Source of the DNA: Cenococcum geophilum 1.58
Taxonomy: Eukaryota; Ascomycota; Dothideomycetes; Gloniales; Gloniaceae
Direction: 5' to 3'
Assembly (NCBI GenBank): GCA_001692895.1
Contig: KV748237.1
Span: forward strand, 496,001 to 560,000
Length of the DNA: 64,000 bases
Part shown: positions 1 through 11,981 of the stretch, piece by piece
Layout: each line of letters opens with the position of its first letter
How positions within the stretch are numbered: position 1 is the first letter of the stretch
Notes under the pieces: generated by a model
The model's database searches: none
Told to the model about the DNA's origin: nothing
What the model saw: the letters and a program-made list of their open reading frames with translations, nothing else
Position numbers and translations under genes: made by a program

Positions 1-3000
1 CGTGTCTACTTTATAAACCGGTAGCTTAATATTCCTATATACTAGTTCTAGCATTATAATATACTATATAGGGTAGATCTTTATTTTAGCTAGTAGGTTT
101 AACTTAAACGTAACTGGTGAAATCCTTTACGTAATTTTAAAAGGTCCTAGTCTGACGTAGTCTAACTTCTTGCTTAGTCGTTAACTTTTAAAATTTTTGT
201 GTAGTAGCCATACTCTATCTCCCTCCTTAAGATCTAGTCCCTTAGATCTCTTAGCATTATAGTACCTTTTTATTCTTTCTTATACTTTCTTTACTAATTC
301 TATAAGGTCTATATAAAGATTTATTAACGTCTTTATTCTTTCTTTAGCTATACTACTCGTTTTTTTTACTTACTATAGTGATAATAATGTTCTTAGCTTA
401 TACCCATAATTTGCCTTAAATGGTAATATGCCTATTCCTTTTTAAGGTGTTGTATTGTATATAAACTATATAACTAGTAATAGCAATACCTAATTGTTCT
501 GTGTATAATTAATATAATGCCTTAGATACTGTTCTAGTGTCTAATTTAATCTTTCTATTTAGCCGTCTGTCTGTAAATAATATATAGTAGAAGTTGCTGC
601 TTTAACTCCTTACTCTGCTAAGAATACTTCCTAGAATACTATTACGAATCTTAGATCTCTATCTGATATAATTTTACTTAGTACTCTATATTTTATAAAT
701 ACTTCTTTAATATAAATTCTAGCGATATCTTCCGCTAAGATTTCTTCTATATATGCTATAAAGTATCCCCACTTTATAAGCTTGTCTACTATCACTAAAA
801 TCGCGTCATAATCTCGTCCGGTAATAGGATCTCTTAACTTTAGTAACTTAATAATAAAGTTCTATAATATAATCTCCTATGGTTTTTCTGGTGTCTTAAT
901 AGGTTGTAGCCCTCCATATAGCTTATGCCTTATTAGTTTATTCCTTTAGTAATCTAAACACTCTTTTATAACCCTCTTAGCTATCCTTTAGATTCCGTCA
1001 ATAATGTACTTCTCTTAGAGTCTTGATACTAAGCCCGTGGCTTTATTATGTCCTTAAGTTAATCCCTTATAGAATTCCTCCACGAATTGCTCTGCTATAC
1101 TTCTTGGGATGTACGTTACTTCTTAATTTTTGTATATATCTATCTATAGATCTTCTAGTTGTGCTTTTAGAATTCTTTATACCTAAAAGCTCTTTAGTAT
1201 CTCGTAGACTTTCTTTGGTTTATTGCCTTCTTAAGTTGCTATAATTTTTGGATAATTATACCTAATTAATCCGTCTATATCTTTTCGCAGTAAAGCCCCT
1301 AATAGCTTTTCTTTATTCTGTAGTTTAGCTTTATAGCTTAAAGCATCTGCCCGCGTGTTGTTTATACCCTTAGTATACTAAATCTTAAAATAGTATTTTG
1401 TAAGTATCTCTACCTATCTAACCTATCTTTAGTTAAGTTCCTTCGTTATTAGGAATCCTGTTAGGTTTTTATAATCCATCTTAACTATAAATAGTTTCTT
1501 TATGCCTTATAAGAATGCCCTTTATTTTTTTAATGCTATAACTATACCTAATAACTCCTTGTTGTAGATGTTATAGTTTAACTTTAGTAGTATTATCTTT
1601 TAACTGTAGTATACTACTAGGTGCCATCTATCTTAATACTGTTATATAAAGTACGCCCCTAGTATATAGTCTAATGTATCTATTTCTATAACCGTCTCTA
1701 GTCCTAATTAATAGATCTTAAGAATTAGTTCCTGGGTAAATAACTCCTTAATTCTCTTAAACAACTCCTACTACTCCTTTCCCTATACCTATAGTTCTTC
1801 TTTCTTTATTAGTTGTATAAGTGGCTTAATATTCTTTAACTACTGCGCTATAAACCTTCTATAGTAATTGCAAAACCCTAGGAATAATCTTAACTATGTA
1901 ACGTTCTCTAGTTCTTACTAATTCACTATAGCCTTAATCTTCTTTAGATCTATACTAAGTTGGCCTAGTTTAATAATAAATCTTATAAAATTGGTCTTCC
2001 TAGTAAAGAACTTGCATTTCTTAATTGCTACTAGCATCTGTTCTTCCTATAGTCTCTTTAAAATCCATTTAATATATTCCCCGTGTTCTTCCTTAGTTAT
2101 TAAATAGATAATAATATTATTAAGATATACTATAACAAATTCATCTAAGTGTTCTTCTAATATATTGTTAATACGCTTCTAGAATATTGTTAGTGCGTTT
2201 ATAAGCCCAAATTATATAACTAGTAGTTTATATAGTCCTTCCTTTAATCTAAAGGCTGCCTTCTATTTATTATCTTCCTTAATCCTAATCTAATGGTACG
2301 CCTATCTTAGATCTATCTTNNTAAAGATTTACGCGTTGCCTATCCTATCTTAGATTTTGCTAATTAAGGGTAAAGGATATCTATCCTTCCTAGTAATGCT
2401 GTTTAACTATCTGTAGTCGATATATAGCCTTAGTTTACCATTTTTCTTTAGTATAAACAGTACTGGATATCCCGCTAATGACTGCGATGGTTTAATGTAT
2501 CCCTTTTATAAGTTCTCTTAGATAAACTCTTTTAATACTCTACCTTCTTCTTTAGTAAGCTTGTAGATTGAAAAGAACCTTAGACTTATTCCTAGTTCTA
2601 ACTCTATTTTATAATCCTAAGCTATATACTCTAACAGCTTCTCACTTTCTAGTAACCATAGTTTTTTGCTATATTTATGGTATCTTTTTAGTATATAACT
2701 TAAGCCTCGCTCAGTCTCTTTATATATTGCTCCGACTTAGTACTATACCATTTTAGCTTGTTATCGCATTTTACGGCGTTGAGTATCTCTAATATTAACC
2801 TGGCCTGTAATCTAATTGATCTTTAGATTGTATTTCTATAACTAAGGCATTCTTAATACTGCCTTATCCCGTCCTAATGGTAGGATATTAAAAGATATCT
2901 TAATTTGTCTCCCTTTAATGGTTAGCTAAATAGGTCCTGTTTTAAGATTAATAATCCCTCCTCTATAGGCTATTAGATCTCCTAAAATTGTAACTAATAA

Positions 3001-6000
3001 GTAAGGTTGCTCTTTCTATCTATAAGGTAGTCCTATTCTCTTAACTACTACTAATAAGATATAGTTCCTTATTACTCCGCTATCTATTAATGCCTTAAAC
3101 TGTTAATCTTGCCATTTTACTTATAAATTTAGGTGTTGTCCTTAAATTCCTTTAAGGGTCTAAGGCTTTACTACTAGCTCCCTCTAGTCCTGTAGGCCTC
3201 TACTTTTTCTAACTATTAGCTACTTAATCCTAGTATACTTGGCTTATTCTTTAGCCAATGCCTAGTTCGCTTTTTATCTTCGATATACTATAGATATATA
3301 TTCTTTAGGCATTCCCACTACTATTATCTATCTAAGTATTCTTCTATAAGGAATCTTTTTAGTTAAAGTATTAAATCTCCTTCCTCCTGGACTTCTGCTG
3401 GATGCTATCCGTATATATATTTAGCATTCCTATATTGTTACTTATCTATTATTTAATATATTCTTATAGGGTATTTCCAATTCTTTTCTTTTAGATTCTT
3501 GTGCATTTTATATATATCGTCTATACACGCAATCCATAATAACGTGTGGTGTATTAGGTGCTTTAGGTTAACTCTTAGCTTGTCTTTATCCCTAAGTTTA
3601 AACCTTTATTGTGCTAATCTAAATATTATAACTTTATAGGTACTGAGATACGTCTCTCACTTCTCTAGTCCTCTAATTATTCCTCTAGATCCTTTAACGT
3701 TATAATTAAGGCCCTTTAATATAATTTATAGCCTTCTCTGTAATCGGGTGGTCTTAAATAACTTTTTTGTCTAACTATATATAGAAATCTTCCCACTTAT
3801 TATTATGCCTCTACCTATACTACTTTTAATATAGCTGCTGGAGTATATACGGCTTGTCCGTAAGGAAGTATCTTCTTATTACTATATTATAATAGCCCTT
3901 TATATATCGTTCTTTAAACCTAGTAGGAATTTCTAAATCCTCTTTACTTTCCAGTTTGGTAAGCTACTTGGCTCTTAATATGCCTGCCTTAGGCCTATTA
4001 GTAATTCTTTGTACTAGTGCTCTATCCTTCATACGTCCTAATATGCTAAATTTCCTATCTAGTTTCTGTTCTTACTATGCGATAATTCTTTACCTAAATT
4101 CTTCTATGGTTTTTTTTAGTTTATGTCTCGCGCTCTAATCCTTAAAGTCTTCTTACTTCTTAATTTTAGTATTAACTTTTCGATCTTTAGTCCGAATACT
4201 ATATTCTACTAATAAGTCCTTTAGGTCCATATATCTATCTCCTAGTCTAGTTACTATTTATATTATAGATTCTCTAATCTATAAAGAAGCTCCTTACCTC
4301 TTACCTATAGGTGTCCTAATTTATACCCCAAATTCTTAACCCCTTAGATTCTTTAATTCTGAGCTTGCTTCTAACTTAAGCTTAGCTCCAGCCTTAGTCT
4401 AACTAGGCTTACTTAGTGTTCTCATCTTATCTTAAGAGTTTTAAATCTTACTTATCTTATCTTAAGAATCTTATACCTATAGGAAACTTCGTCCTGAGCT
4501 TATTTATATATCTTTAAACTAAGCTGCTACTCTACTTTATCGGTTTTCGTCCGTTATAGGTCCTTAAGCTTACCTTATCTCATCTTAAGAAACTTAGTTA
4601 TCTCTTATCTCTTCTTAAGAATCTTAAGCTTTTGGCTTTTTGCCTTTATTAAGTGCCGAAGTGGTTTACTATCCTACTTCTCTTATGTCTTATAAAGCGA
4701 TAGATATCATATCTAGTAGGGTCTTAATCCCTACTAATATTCCTTATTTTATAGTAGAATTATCCTCTACTTCTAGTGTAATATCTCTAATAGCTGCGTG
4801 TTCCTAGTAAACCGCCCTTATTACCTTATCGTCACTAAATGTTTTACCTACGTTGAATTTATCGTCCTTAATGTCCGATCTGTAAACTGGTTTATTAGTT
4901 CCTCTATATCCTATAGGTACTAGCTCTTATAACTAATAGCTTACGCCGTACTTAGCGTCCTTATGAATTTGGCATGCGTTATTATAACAAAACGCAAAAC
5001 TTTTAATTAAACATTCTTTCGTTCCTTATAGTATATTATTGTCCTTTTATATATGTATATCGTCTGCTATTAGTTTAGTTCCCTTTATTACATAGTACTT
5101 CTAACTATCTTTGTAATCCCTCGCGAAGTGACCCTATTTTCCGTAATTTATATAAGCTCCTTCTCTAAACTATTGCTTTTATTATAGAGTCTGCCTAAAT
5201 ATCTTCTACTACTAAGATCCCTAGTTTAGCCTTTACTCCTTAGACCTTTAATCACTTAATCCTTATCCTCTAGGTTTCTATAGTTTCTTACTCTATCTCT
5301 TATAGGCTTTTTTGGTACTACTTAGGTCTATTAGCTCTGCGCTATACTATAGTCTCTAACTTAGCTTTAGTTGTTGCGTACTCTACGCCTTATATAACTA
5401 TAGAACTCTGTCCTAACCTCTCTTAGCCTATTTCCTTTAGTAAATCCAATTGTTAATCTTAATTACTTAATCTATTAGTTCCCTTAGGGTGTCCGCATCT
5501 TCTATTAGGATAATCACGTNNTAGACTTTAGCCTTAAGTCCCTATTTATATTATGCTATAAGCGCCCTATTATTCTACTCTACTTATATTGCTAACGTCT
5601 GGAACTATATTATATACTTAATTGCTAAGGTTTACTGCGTAATGTCTTAAAGTTTTCTTTCCGCCGTGGTTACTGCCTCTAGGTCTCTAAATATTTGTGT
5701 AAGTTATTCTATAAATCTATTCTAGCTTAAGAATATAAACTATACCTCTTAGTTTATAGTCGTTATTCCGTTTACCTAGATTTCCGTAAGGTAAGGCTTA
5801 AACTACTTAAGTGCTCTTCCTGTTAGAAATAATCCTGCGTATGCTATTTAATCTATAGGTATTGCCAGCTTAGCTCCCTCTTACGCTACCTTAAAGTGCA
5901 TTTATATAAGGAATTCTTTAAGCTTTAATCTCTCTCCTAAGTATCTTTTAATTAATAGTAACTTAACCTTTACTACGCCTATCCCGTTAATCCTGTTTTC

Positions 6001-6204
6001 TAACATTATATTATTTTCCATTAACTAGTTAACTATCTCTTGTAGCTGTCTAACTGTTACAGGTTGCTATAAGTTAGTGTCTACTATATTAGTGTTATTA
6101 CCTAACCTTAAAGTAGTTGCCGCCGTCAATGGCGTTATAGTGGCTGCTTTTAGTGGTATATTATTCGACTTTCTATACTTAATACCGTAACTAGGTAGTA
6201 ATTA
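1..6204 (-). mobile_element. Ty3/gypsy element, family I copy A, internal region (RIP-degenerate, cut by window start)
   Basis: Read on the minus strand this is the gag-pol body of a Ty3/gypsy retrotransposon, with stops throughout. Gag-like sequence lies at about 5530-6010 (residues such as KLKEFLIQMHFKVA and GLFLTGRALK can be read). The reverse transcriptase is around 2040-2220, where the catalytic YLDD box reads YLNN (2113-2130) and is followed by IIIYL and KEEH. The RNase H and integrase portions lie towards position 1. Copies B and C align over the whole length; position 1 matches 22981 of copy B. The expected integrase end and 3' LTR are missing at the window edge. Ambiguous bases occur at 2320-2321 and 5520-5521. 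No intact reading frame remains, so it is non-autonomous. Confidence 0.9.
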
Positions 6205-6629
6205 TATAACGGAACCTTATAGTAGGAACTACGGTGGGCTTATTATTAGGCTAGGTGTATAAGTAATATAAATTAAAGTTAATAACGTAATAATAACTGG
6301 TGGAGTGGTTACCTAATAGATTAACTCTAATTATATTCTAAGAATTACTATAAGGAAGAAACTATCTAGGTAGGGACTGAGGGTCCTTAAATACACACCC
6401 GTACTCCTATAAAATCCTTCTTATACGTAATATACGTATGCTCTATCTACTCTGTCACGGATCCTATAGATTCTACAGATTATATAGATTACCCTTACGT
6501 AATCTTGCTTACTATTCCTCGTTATATAGTTCTATCGGCTCTATCTTAGACTGTGCTTATATTAACCAACTAGCTTCTTCCGTCTCTTCTCCAAGTAGTT
6601 ATAATATTGTACTTAAAGCGTCCGTAACA
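6205..6629 (-). repeat. 5' LTR of gypsy I copy A
   Basis: This 425-bp LTR aligns with those at 21634-22060, 29158-29584, 50801-51224 and, inverted, 7557-7979. On the plus strand it starts TATAACGGAACC (TGTAACGG in better copies) and ends CGTCCGTAACA, giving TG...CA termini. For the minus-strand element on its left it is the 5' LTR. The sequence directly after it is not a recognisable target-site duplication but an inverted piece of the same element family. Confidence 0.9.
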
Positions 6630-7556
6630 AGACACGTATAAAGGGTAAGAAGAAGATAAATAGCAAGTTTTAAAGATTATTAGTTATAAGGATATTAATA
6701 ATAAAATATAGTATAAGGTAAAATAGATAGGCTATAATAAGACTACCTAGGAGCTATTAAAGAACCTAAAGAACGCTATAGGAAAGATATAGGAGTATTA
6801 AAAGGGATTATATTAGGCAGTATTAATAAAAAGGGATTACTAAAAAATAAGTTACCTAAGGGGGACCCAAAAAGAGCAGTTGCCAAACTACTTAGATTTA
6901 TTTTCTTCTCGGCTAAAAGAGAATTTATTCTTTTATTACTAAGTTCCTATAAACCCTATTTTATAAGTTTTTACTTCTTAAAACGGACCTTTTTATAAAC
7001 CTTTTTAAGATGGATTAACTAAGTGGACGCCGTAAAATAAGACTTAAGGGCCCGTTGCTAAGTATCGGCAACCTCCTATTCTACATTATAAGAACGGTAT
7101 AACTCCGCTAGAGTAATAGACAGTTTATTATCTAGCTATATAGTAGTAGATTAAATATAAAACCCTAAGACAAATTAATTAGGGAACTAGACGGCTATTA
7201 AGAGTAATAGGTCGCGTATATTTAGCATTAAAGATAGAGTAAATATTATAGGACGAATAAATATTCGCTTTAGTGCACTTTAAGTAAAAGAACGGTTATT
7301 GTAAAGATAGGTTCGCCAACGTAATATAAACTAACCCCTCTTTTAAACAGCGGGAATATAGAGATAGTATAATCTTACTAAAAGATAATATTATAGTAAC
7401 AGTGTAAACATAACGGGCCGTTAAGGAAGAAGAAATTACTTTAGGTATAATAAGTAATAACATTAACCAAATTAATTAGACAGATATTACACCTCTAGTA
7501 AATAACTTAGAGATATTAGAAATCTTTAAGGACGAAGATAAAGAGGAGGGAGATAG
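6630..7556 (+). mobile_element. Gypsy I 3' internal fragment, inverted relative to copy A
   Basis: This is the reverse complement of the stretch between the left LTR and position 22987 of copy B. It holds the 3' end of the element (downstream of integrase) on the plus strand and leads straight into a 3' LTR at 7557. It starts abruptly at AGACACG, the exact inverse of the first seven bases of the window. It is degenerate with many stops. It could be the host copy into which copy A inserted, an inversion, or an assembly fold-back. Confidence 0.85.
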
Positions 7557-7979
7557 TGCTATAGATGCTTTAAGTATAATATTACAACTACTTAGGGAAG
7601 AGTTAAAAGAAGCTAGTTAGTTAATATAAATATAGTCTAAAATAGAGCCGATAGAGCTATATAACGAGGAATAGTAACTAAGGTTATATAACGTAATCTA
7701 TATAATCTATAGGATCTATATAATCCGTAATAGAGTAAATAGAGTACACATATATTATATATAAGAAGGATTTTATAGGAGTACGGTTATATATTTAAGG
7801 ACCCTTAATCTCTACCTAGATAGTTTTTCCTTATAGTAATTCTTAGAATATAATTAAAGTTAATCTATTAGGCAATTACTCCACTAGTTATTATTACGTT
7901 GTTAACTTTAATTTATATTACCTATACACCTAGCCTAATAACGAGCCTATTATAGTACTTGCTATAAGGTTCTGTTATA
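7557..7979 (+). repeat. 3' LTR of the inverted gypsy I fragment
   Basis: This 423-bp LTR is the reverse complement of the 6205-6629 LTR, beginning TGCTATAGATGC and ending GGTTCTGTTATA. It directly abuts a G-rich tract (about 7980-7988) that belongs to the next element. Confidence 0.88.
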
Positions 7980-8183
7980 AGAGGGGGTAATATTATAAAA
8001 CTCTACTATAGGGGCCTCTATAAGAGAGCCCTGTACTTTTATATATACCTTATATATAGCTTATATTAGCTACGCGTAGGTATATTACCTCCTTACGCCC
8101 TTAACCCTTATAATTAATTATATAATATTTTATAGACTTCTTAAATATATACGCTTTATAGCCACTACCTACGTTCTATAACA
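7980..8183 (+). repeat. Polypurine tract plus LTR of gypsy II (3' end fragment)
   Basis: Positions 7991-8183 (193 bp) are the reverse complement of the gypsy II LTRs at 33485-33677 and 45503-45680, ending CGTTCTATAACA. The preceding GAGGGGG matches the polypurine tract next to the gypsy II 3' LTR (AGGAGGGGGAG on the minus strand at about 33680-33692). It is therefore better read as a truncated 3' end than as a clean solo LTR. No matching 5-bp duplication flanks it. Confidence 0.8.
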
Positions 8184-8464
8184 CTTTCCTATTCTTAATA
8201 GATTTCTATTACTAACTTTAAGCTTTATTAGCCTAGGCCTAAGTAGTAATATTCCTTTAATATCCTTAACTACTATATTACCTAGGCTCTTTCTTATTTT
8301 AGTGCTAATACTAAATACCTAGGTTAAATTTAAGACTATACTATAGCTATCTATACTACTTATAACTTCTAGTAAGCTAGCTAATAGCGCTTAATACGAG
8401 AGTAAGGCTAGTATACTAAGGATAGGGTAAGGAATAGGGGTAATAAGAAAAAGGTTATTATATA
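8184..8464. other. AT-rich, RIP-like sequence, no gene seen
   Basis: Stop-rich in all frames with strong TpA excess; I recognise no domain or repeat terminus. It forms the boundary between the retrotransposon block and the GC-normal island. Confidence 0.6.
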
Positions 8465-8542
8465 CTATATACTACGGGCACGTACCTCCAGCACGTGACC
8501 GACTGCCATCTAAGGAGTGTCCGGGGGTTGTCCTGAGGGTAC
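8465..8542 (+). repeat. CACGTG-containing repeat, copy 1
   Basis: About 65-78 bp shared in the same orientation with 32033-32095. It runs from CTATATACTA through GGGCACGT, CACGTGACCGAC and GTCCGGGG to TTGTCCTGAG. Copy 1 has an extra CCATCTAAGGAG-like insert. Both copies sit where AT-rich sequence changes to GC-normal sequence or the reverse. No transposon terminus is obvious. Confidence 0.75.
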
Positions 8543-8661
8543 CCAAGGTGACTACGATAATATCCCTTATACCCGTTTAGTTGGTCTTTCTAGACGTTGG
8601 TCTTCCTAGGCTTTAAAGCTTATTGGATAAGGGAGTGGACTAGAATATTATTACTGTAGTC

Positions 8662-9564
8662 TTACCGAACGGTCTGAATTGGGGGTATCGCCCCCATCTC
8701 GTGCGCTTGCGGCCTCGCCTCCATCTCCAGCGGCCTCACTTCCAACTCGCCTATATGCTCGCCTCCGCTCCCCCCGCCCCACCCGTTCTGTTGCCAATGC
8801 ATGGCCATTCCATCCGGTTTCGCTCCACCTGAATTTGGATTTTGCACATTCAACGCGTGCTTGTACCGCCTCAGCCAACGTAACTGGACAGCCAAGAATA
8901 CCAACACCACTATTAGTATGATGCCTAAAGAGAGGCCGACACCTAGGCCAATACTCAGAGTATTGCTGTTCCCGCCGCCACCACTACTCTGAGAGTTTGA
9001 TGTTGGTCCGGGCCCTGCAGAAGTGGTACCGGTAGCACTAGAGGAGGGAGAAGAACCGGTAGACAATAACGAAGACGATGAAGACGGTAAAGCGCTCTGC
9101 CCCGAACGCAAAACAACGGTGCCCACAGGGACAGAAAACGCACTGCCGTTATTGCAGCACTCAGTCGGATCCGGACCGCAGCAGTACTTAATACCGCCGG
9201 CGGAGTCTTCGCCTGAGGCGCAGGGAAACAGGTTTGGCGCAAAGATATCGGTTTCTGTATTATTCGAGTGAATGAGCGTTACGCGCTACTATGATGAAGC
9301 TATGTAGTTGTGTGTGCGGGTGTATCTCTGGGGATTTGTTCACGTACGAGGGCAGTATTTGTGGCATGGAGAGTGCGTCCACGTCGATTCGGTGCAGCCT
9401 TGGGTTGAGAGGAGATTATTGGCACCTGCGTCCAGGCATAGTCCGTTGGAGAGACAGACGTCACCCTCGCTGCAGCAGGTAGAGTATTGAGCTGTGGGGT
9501 CGCAAGCAGTCCAGTTGCCGCCCTCGTGGAGGCTGCCGTCTGGGTTGTAGCAGGCGGCGGACAT
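8662..9564 (-). CDS. Cys-rich single-pass membrane protein (hypothetical, conserved fungal type)
   Basis: Two exons, 9564-9348 and 9254-8662, are joined by a 93-bp intron (9255-9347) with a strong GTACGT donor and TACAG acceptor. Together they give 269 aa. The N-terminal ~115 residues are Cys-rich (MSAACYNPDGS..., STCCSEGDVC, YCCGPDPTECC). A Ser/Gly-rich stalk follows, then one hydrophobic segment at about residues 171-199, a basic RWLRRYKH stop-transfer and a polar tail. No signal peptide is visible ahead of the chosen ATG, so translation may begin in an unseen upstream exon. This architecture is common in Pezizomycotina proteins of unknown function. I infer a surface or endomembrane protein with a Cys-rich ectodomain and assign no activity. 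GC and codon use are normal, with no RIP. Confidence 0.8.
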
Positions 9565-10779
9565 GAGGAAGTTAAAAGATGGAGATCTAGGTGTAGGGGT
9601 ATCGCCAGCCGACGAAATCGGATGCTAAAGAGATAGCCATTTTATGGATGACATGCGGACTTGATATGAGAATGTTACGCCTCAACTGCACCATGTTTGA
9701 TATTAGCGCGCTCATAGTTTAAGCCCTTGTTTCAAAGCTATTAATATCCCGGCCACACATCTTCTTCCGAGATTTAACCGCGCACTAAGCTATTTTGGGC
9801 TTTACCTTAGCCAGAAGGTTTGGTATGGGCTTCGGAATTTTAAAATACACCTTTCTGCTCCTAAATCTATTAACCACTATGACACTTAAAGTTCTTCGTA
9901 ATAGCTAAAATAACTAAATCGACTGCGATTAATAAGACTACGTCGTTTTTACTTAAATTAACGGTTTCATATATAGATTTCTATCTGTAAGCTAGTCCTT
10001 GGAGTTGAGCCTGTCGAGGTAGCTATTCTAACACTCGGATCTCGTGCAAAACGGTATTGCAGAGACAACAGCCGTACCTCGTTCTTGGCGCTCTTTAAGG
10101 TCTCTTCTAGTCCTTACTATAGATGGATTTCCTGGTAGTATTAACAGAGAGATCTGCTAACAGTTTCCTCGCGTTTATAACCTTTCCAGCCCCTCTACCA
10201 GCCTCTATGCAGGCGGAGCAATTGCATGGTTTCCTCTAAAGTTTAACGACTTTATGCTCCTTCACGGGATGCTATATAATGTCGCCTGTCCCTCTCCTTA
10301 TTATAGGTGCTCCTCGTGCCTATGACTTACCCACTATGTGTATATAGTCTCTTTTCTTCTTAGATCAATCTAGACACGAGTCCGTTTGACACTATAACAC
10401 AGGGCCAAGTATGATCACGGCAATCTTAGCTAGGTGAATATTAAGTAGCTACTCCTGTGCTTCCTATACCTATATTGTAGTCCGTATTCAATGTGAAAAT
10501 AGCTAGTCTTTGAGAACGTGGACTTTTGATAGGTTCGTCGCCCGCGACTCGAGTATGCGCCGAACCTGGAAAGGTATATTTCTGATTTGCTAGTATAGAA
10601 ACTGGAGTCGGCGTATCTAAGAAGCGGGTTGAAGAGCTGATGGTAGTTGTAGTATTATTGGTGAATATTTCAAGTTCACTCTGAAGGACGAGTCGTTAAG
10701 TATTATAAGTAAAAAGCTCCTGAATATGCTGATAATTATAGTAATAGTACCGGCCCCTATATTGGACTGAGGTCTTGGT
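9565..10779. other. Intermediate-GC sequence, no intact gene
   Basis: I see no convincing reading frame. The part next to 10780 may be the decayed N-terminal portion of the Helitron protein downstream, but I cannot read a domain in it. The first ~150 bp should hold the promoter of the minus-strand gene ending its first exon at 9564. Confidence 0.4.
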
Positions 10780-11660
10780 TCTGCGACCGAGAAACTGAAC
10801 GGAGGCCATTACTGGACCAGGCTCACGCTTCGTACCTCTGATCACCTGCAGCATTTATACCTACTGCTCTTCCTATATCCGCATGACCGCGATAGGCTGC
10901 TGGACCTAGCTGTTATCGACCGTTTTATATCCGCGGAGCTTCCGCAGCCAGAAGACGACTCTACCGGTTGTCTTACTGAGATCGTGAAGTCGATAATTGT
11001 CGACTTGTGAAACTATAGAAGTCGCACCAGTCCTTGATTAAACGACTGATGTTTGAAGCTCTAACTGATTAACCAAATACGTCGTAGATGAGGCGAAGCT
11101 GACGACTTCTTGAAGTATATATAGAGACTCTAGAGCTATATTCAATACAGTACAGTCCTCATCCCTGATCGTCCTGGTCGACAATAATAGTTTACGACCC
11201 TTACGGCTCCTGTAATCCGCGAGCTCCCTATATGGCTGCGCGAGGGCTGGGCCTTCCGCTGGGCTACTCGAAGCGGTACTCTAAGGCTTTTAACCCTACT
11301 ACCGTCGTTCGTAACGGCTATCTGGAGTACCGCCGTCGCGATAATCTACGGTTGTTTACTATCCGCTTACCAGGGCTTATTGGAGCTATGTTTAAAATGG
11401 ATAACCGCTAGGTCGTTTCGTACTACCTGTACCTAATTATAAAGTATTATACGTATATGTTAAGGTTTACGTTTCCGTGTGATTCGTTAAGTATATCTAC
11501 AAGTATATAAGGGGAACGACCGCGCTACTTTATGGCTTACGGTAGATGGTAATAAGGTAAGCTAGTATTTATAGGGCCGTTATGTCGGCCCCTCTAAGGC
11601 TATCTAGCGGCAATTTAAGTTTCCCGTTTATAAGGAGTTCCCCCCTAAATCTAGCTTACG
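10780..11660 (+). pseudogene. Helitron Rep/helicase relic (Helitron-like N domain)
   Basis: Broken plus-strand frames resemble the Helitron replication-initiator (HUH) region of fungal Rep-helicases. QHLYLLLFLYPHDRDR at about 10849-10896 matches the PHxHxLLFL block. IDRFISAELPQPED follows, then LTEIVKSII, the usual prelude to HGPCG. VVRNGYLEYRRR is at 11304-11339, then FTIRLPG, MDNR, and, in another frame, FVKYIYKYI (11483-11509). In-frame stops and at least one frameshift near 11450 kill it. The second histidine of the H-x-H metal-binding motif is TAC (Tyr, 10858-10860), a C-to-T change. No helicase part or Helitron termini (TC/CTRR hairpin) were located. Family assignment rests on motif order and is fairly secure. 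Confidence 0.75.
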
Positions 11661-11720
11661 GTAGACCTTCTAGGCAAGCAATATGTCCACTGTCAATGCA
11701 TCTCGCGCAATGGTACTTTT

Positions 11721-11981
11721 TTGGCGAACGGGTTCTTCTATGACGCCGTCGTTCTCAGGAAGAAGAGCGACTTCAGAAAGCTCTATTTCCCAACCTTGAA
11801 GTCCAAACATCCCGGGAAGAAACGCAAGGCTGAAAGTGACGGAGATAGTATTGGGACGACTTGCAGTAACAAAGCGGAAGAGATGGGCGGTGGCAGAGGG
11901 AATGACATTCGTAAAGCATTAGGGGCTTTAGATACTAGTAGGGACTTTGATCTGAGAAAGAAAGATTGGCATCCAGTATAA
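11721..11981 (+). CDS. Small orphan open frame, 86 codons, possible exon remnant
   Basis: An open frame on the plus strand encodes a Lys/Arg-rich peptide (FFYDAVVLRKKSDFRKLYF, SKHPGKKRKAES, DIRKALGALD). Base composition is normal, unlike the Helitron relic ahead of it. The frame opens at TTG, with no in-frame ATG nearby. An ATG at 11710 is in another frame. I do not recognise the sequence. It could be a truncated C-terminal exon, a gene piece captured by the Helitron, or chance. Confidence 0.3.
   Translation: MANGFFYDAVVLRKKSDFRKLYFPTLKSKHPGKKRKAESDGDSIGTTCSNKAEEMGGGRGNDIRKALGALDTSRDFDLRKKDWHPV

Noticed and set aside
1023-4138. Hydrophobic short plus-strand frames in the gypsy I copies (also at 6438, 24878, 26886, 55015)
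   Set aside because: They are antisense to pol or gag, or lie in the LTR, with Leu/Tyr/Ile-rich translation typical of RIPed DNA; not membrane proteins.
8651-9271. Several frames on both strands over the Cys-rich membrane protein
   Set aside because: Shadows in a GC-rich coding region; only the two-exon model gives a continuous Cys-rich/TM protein.
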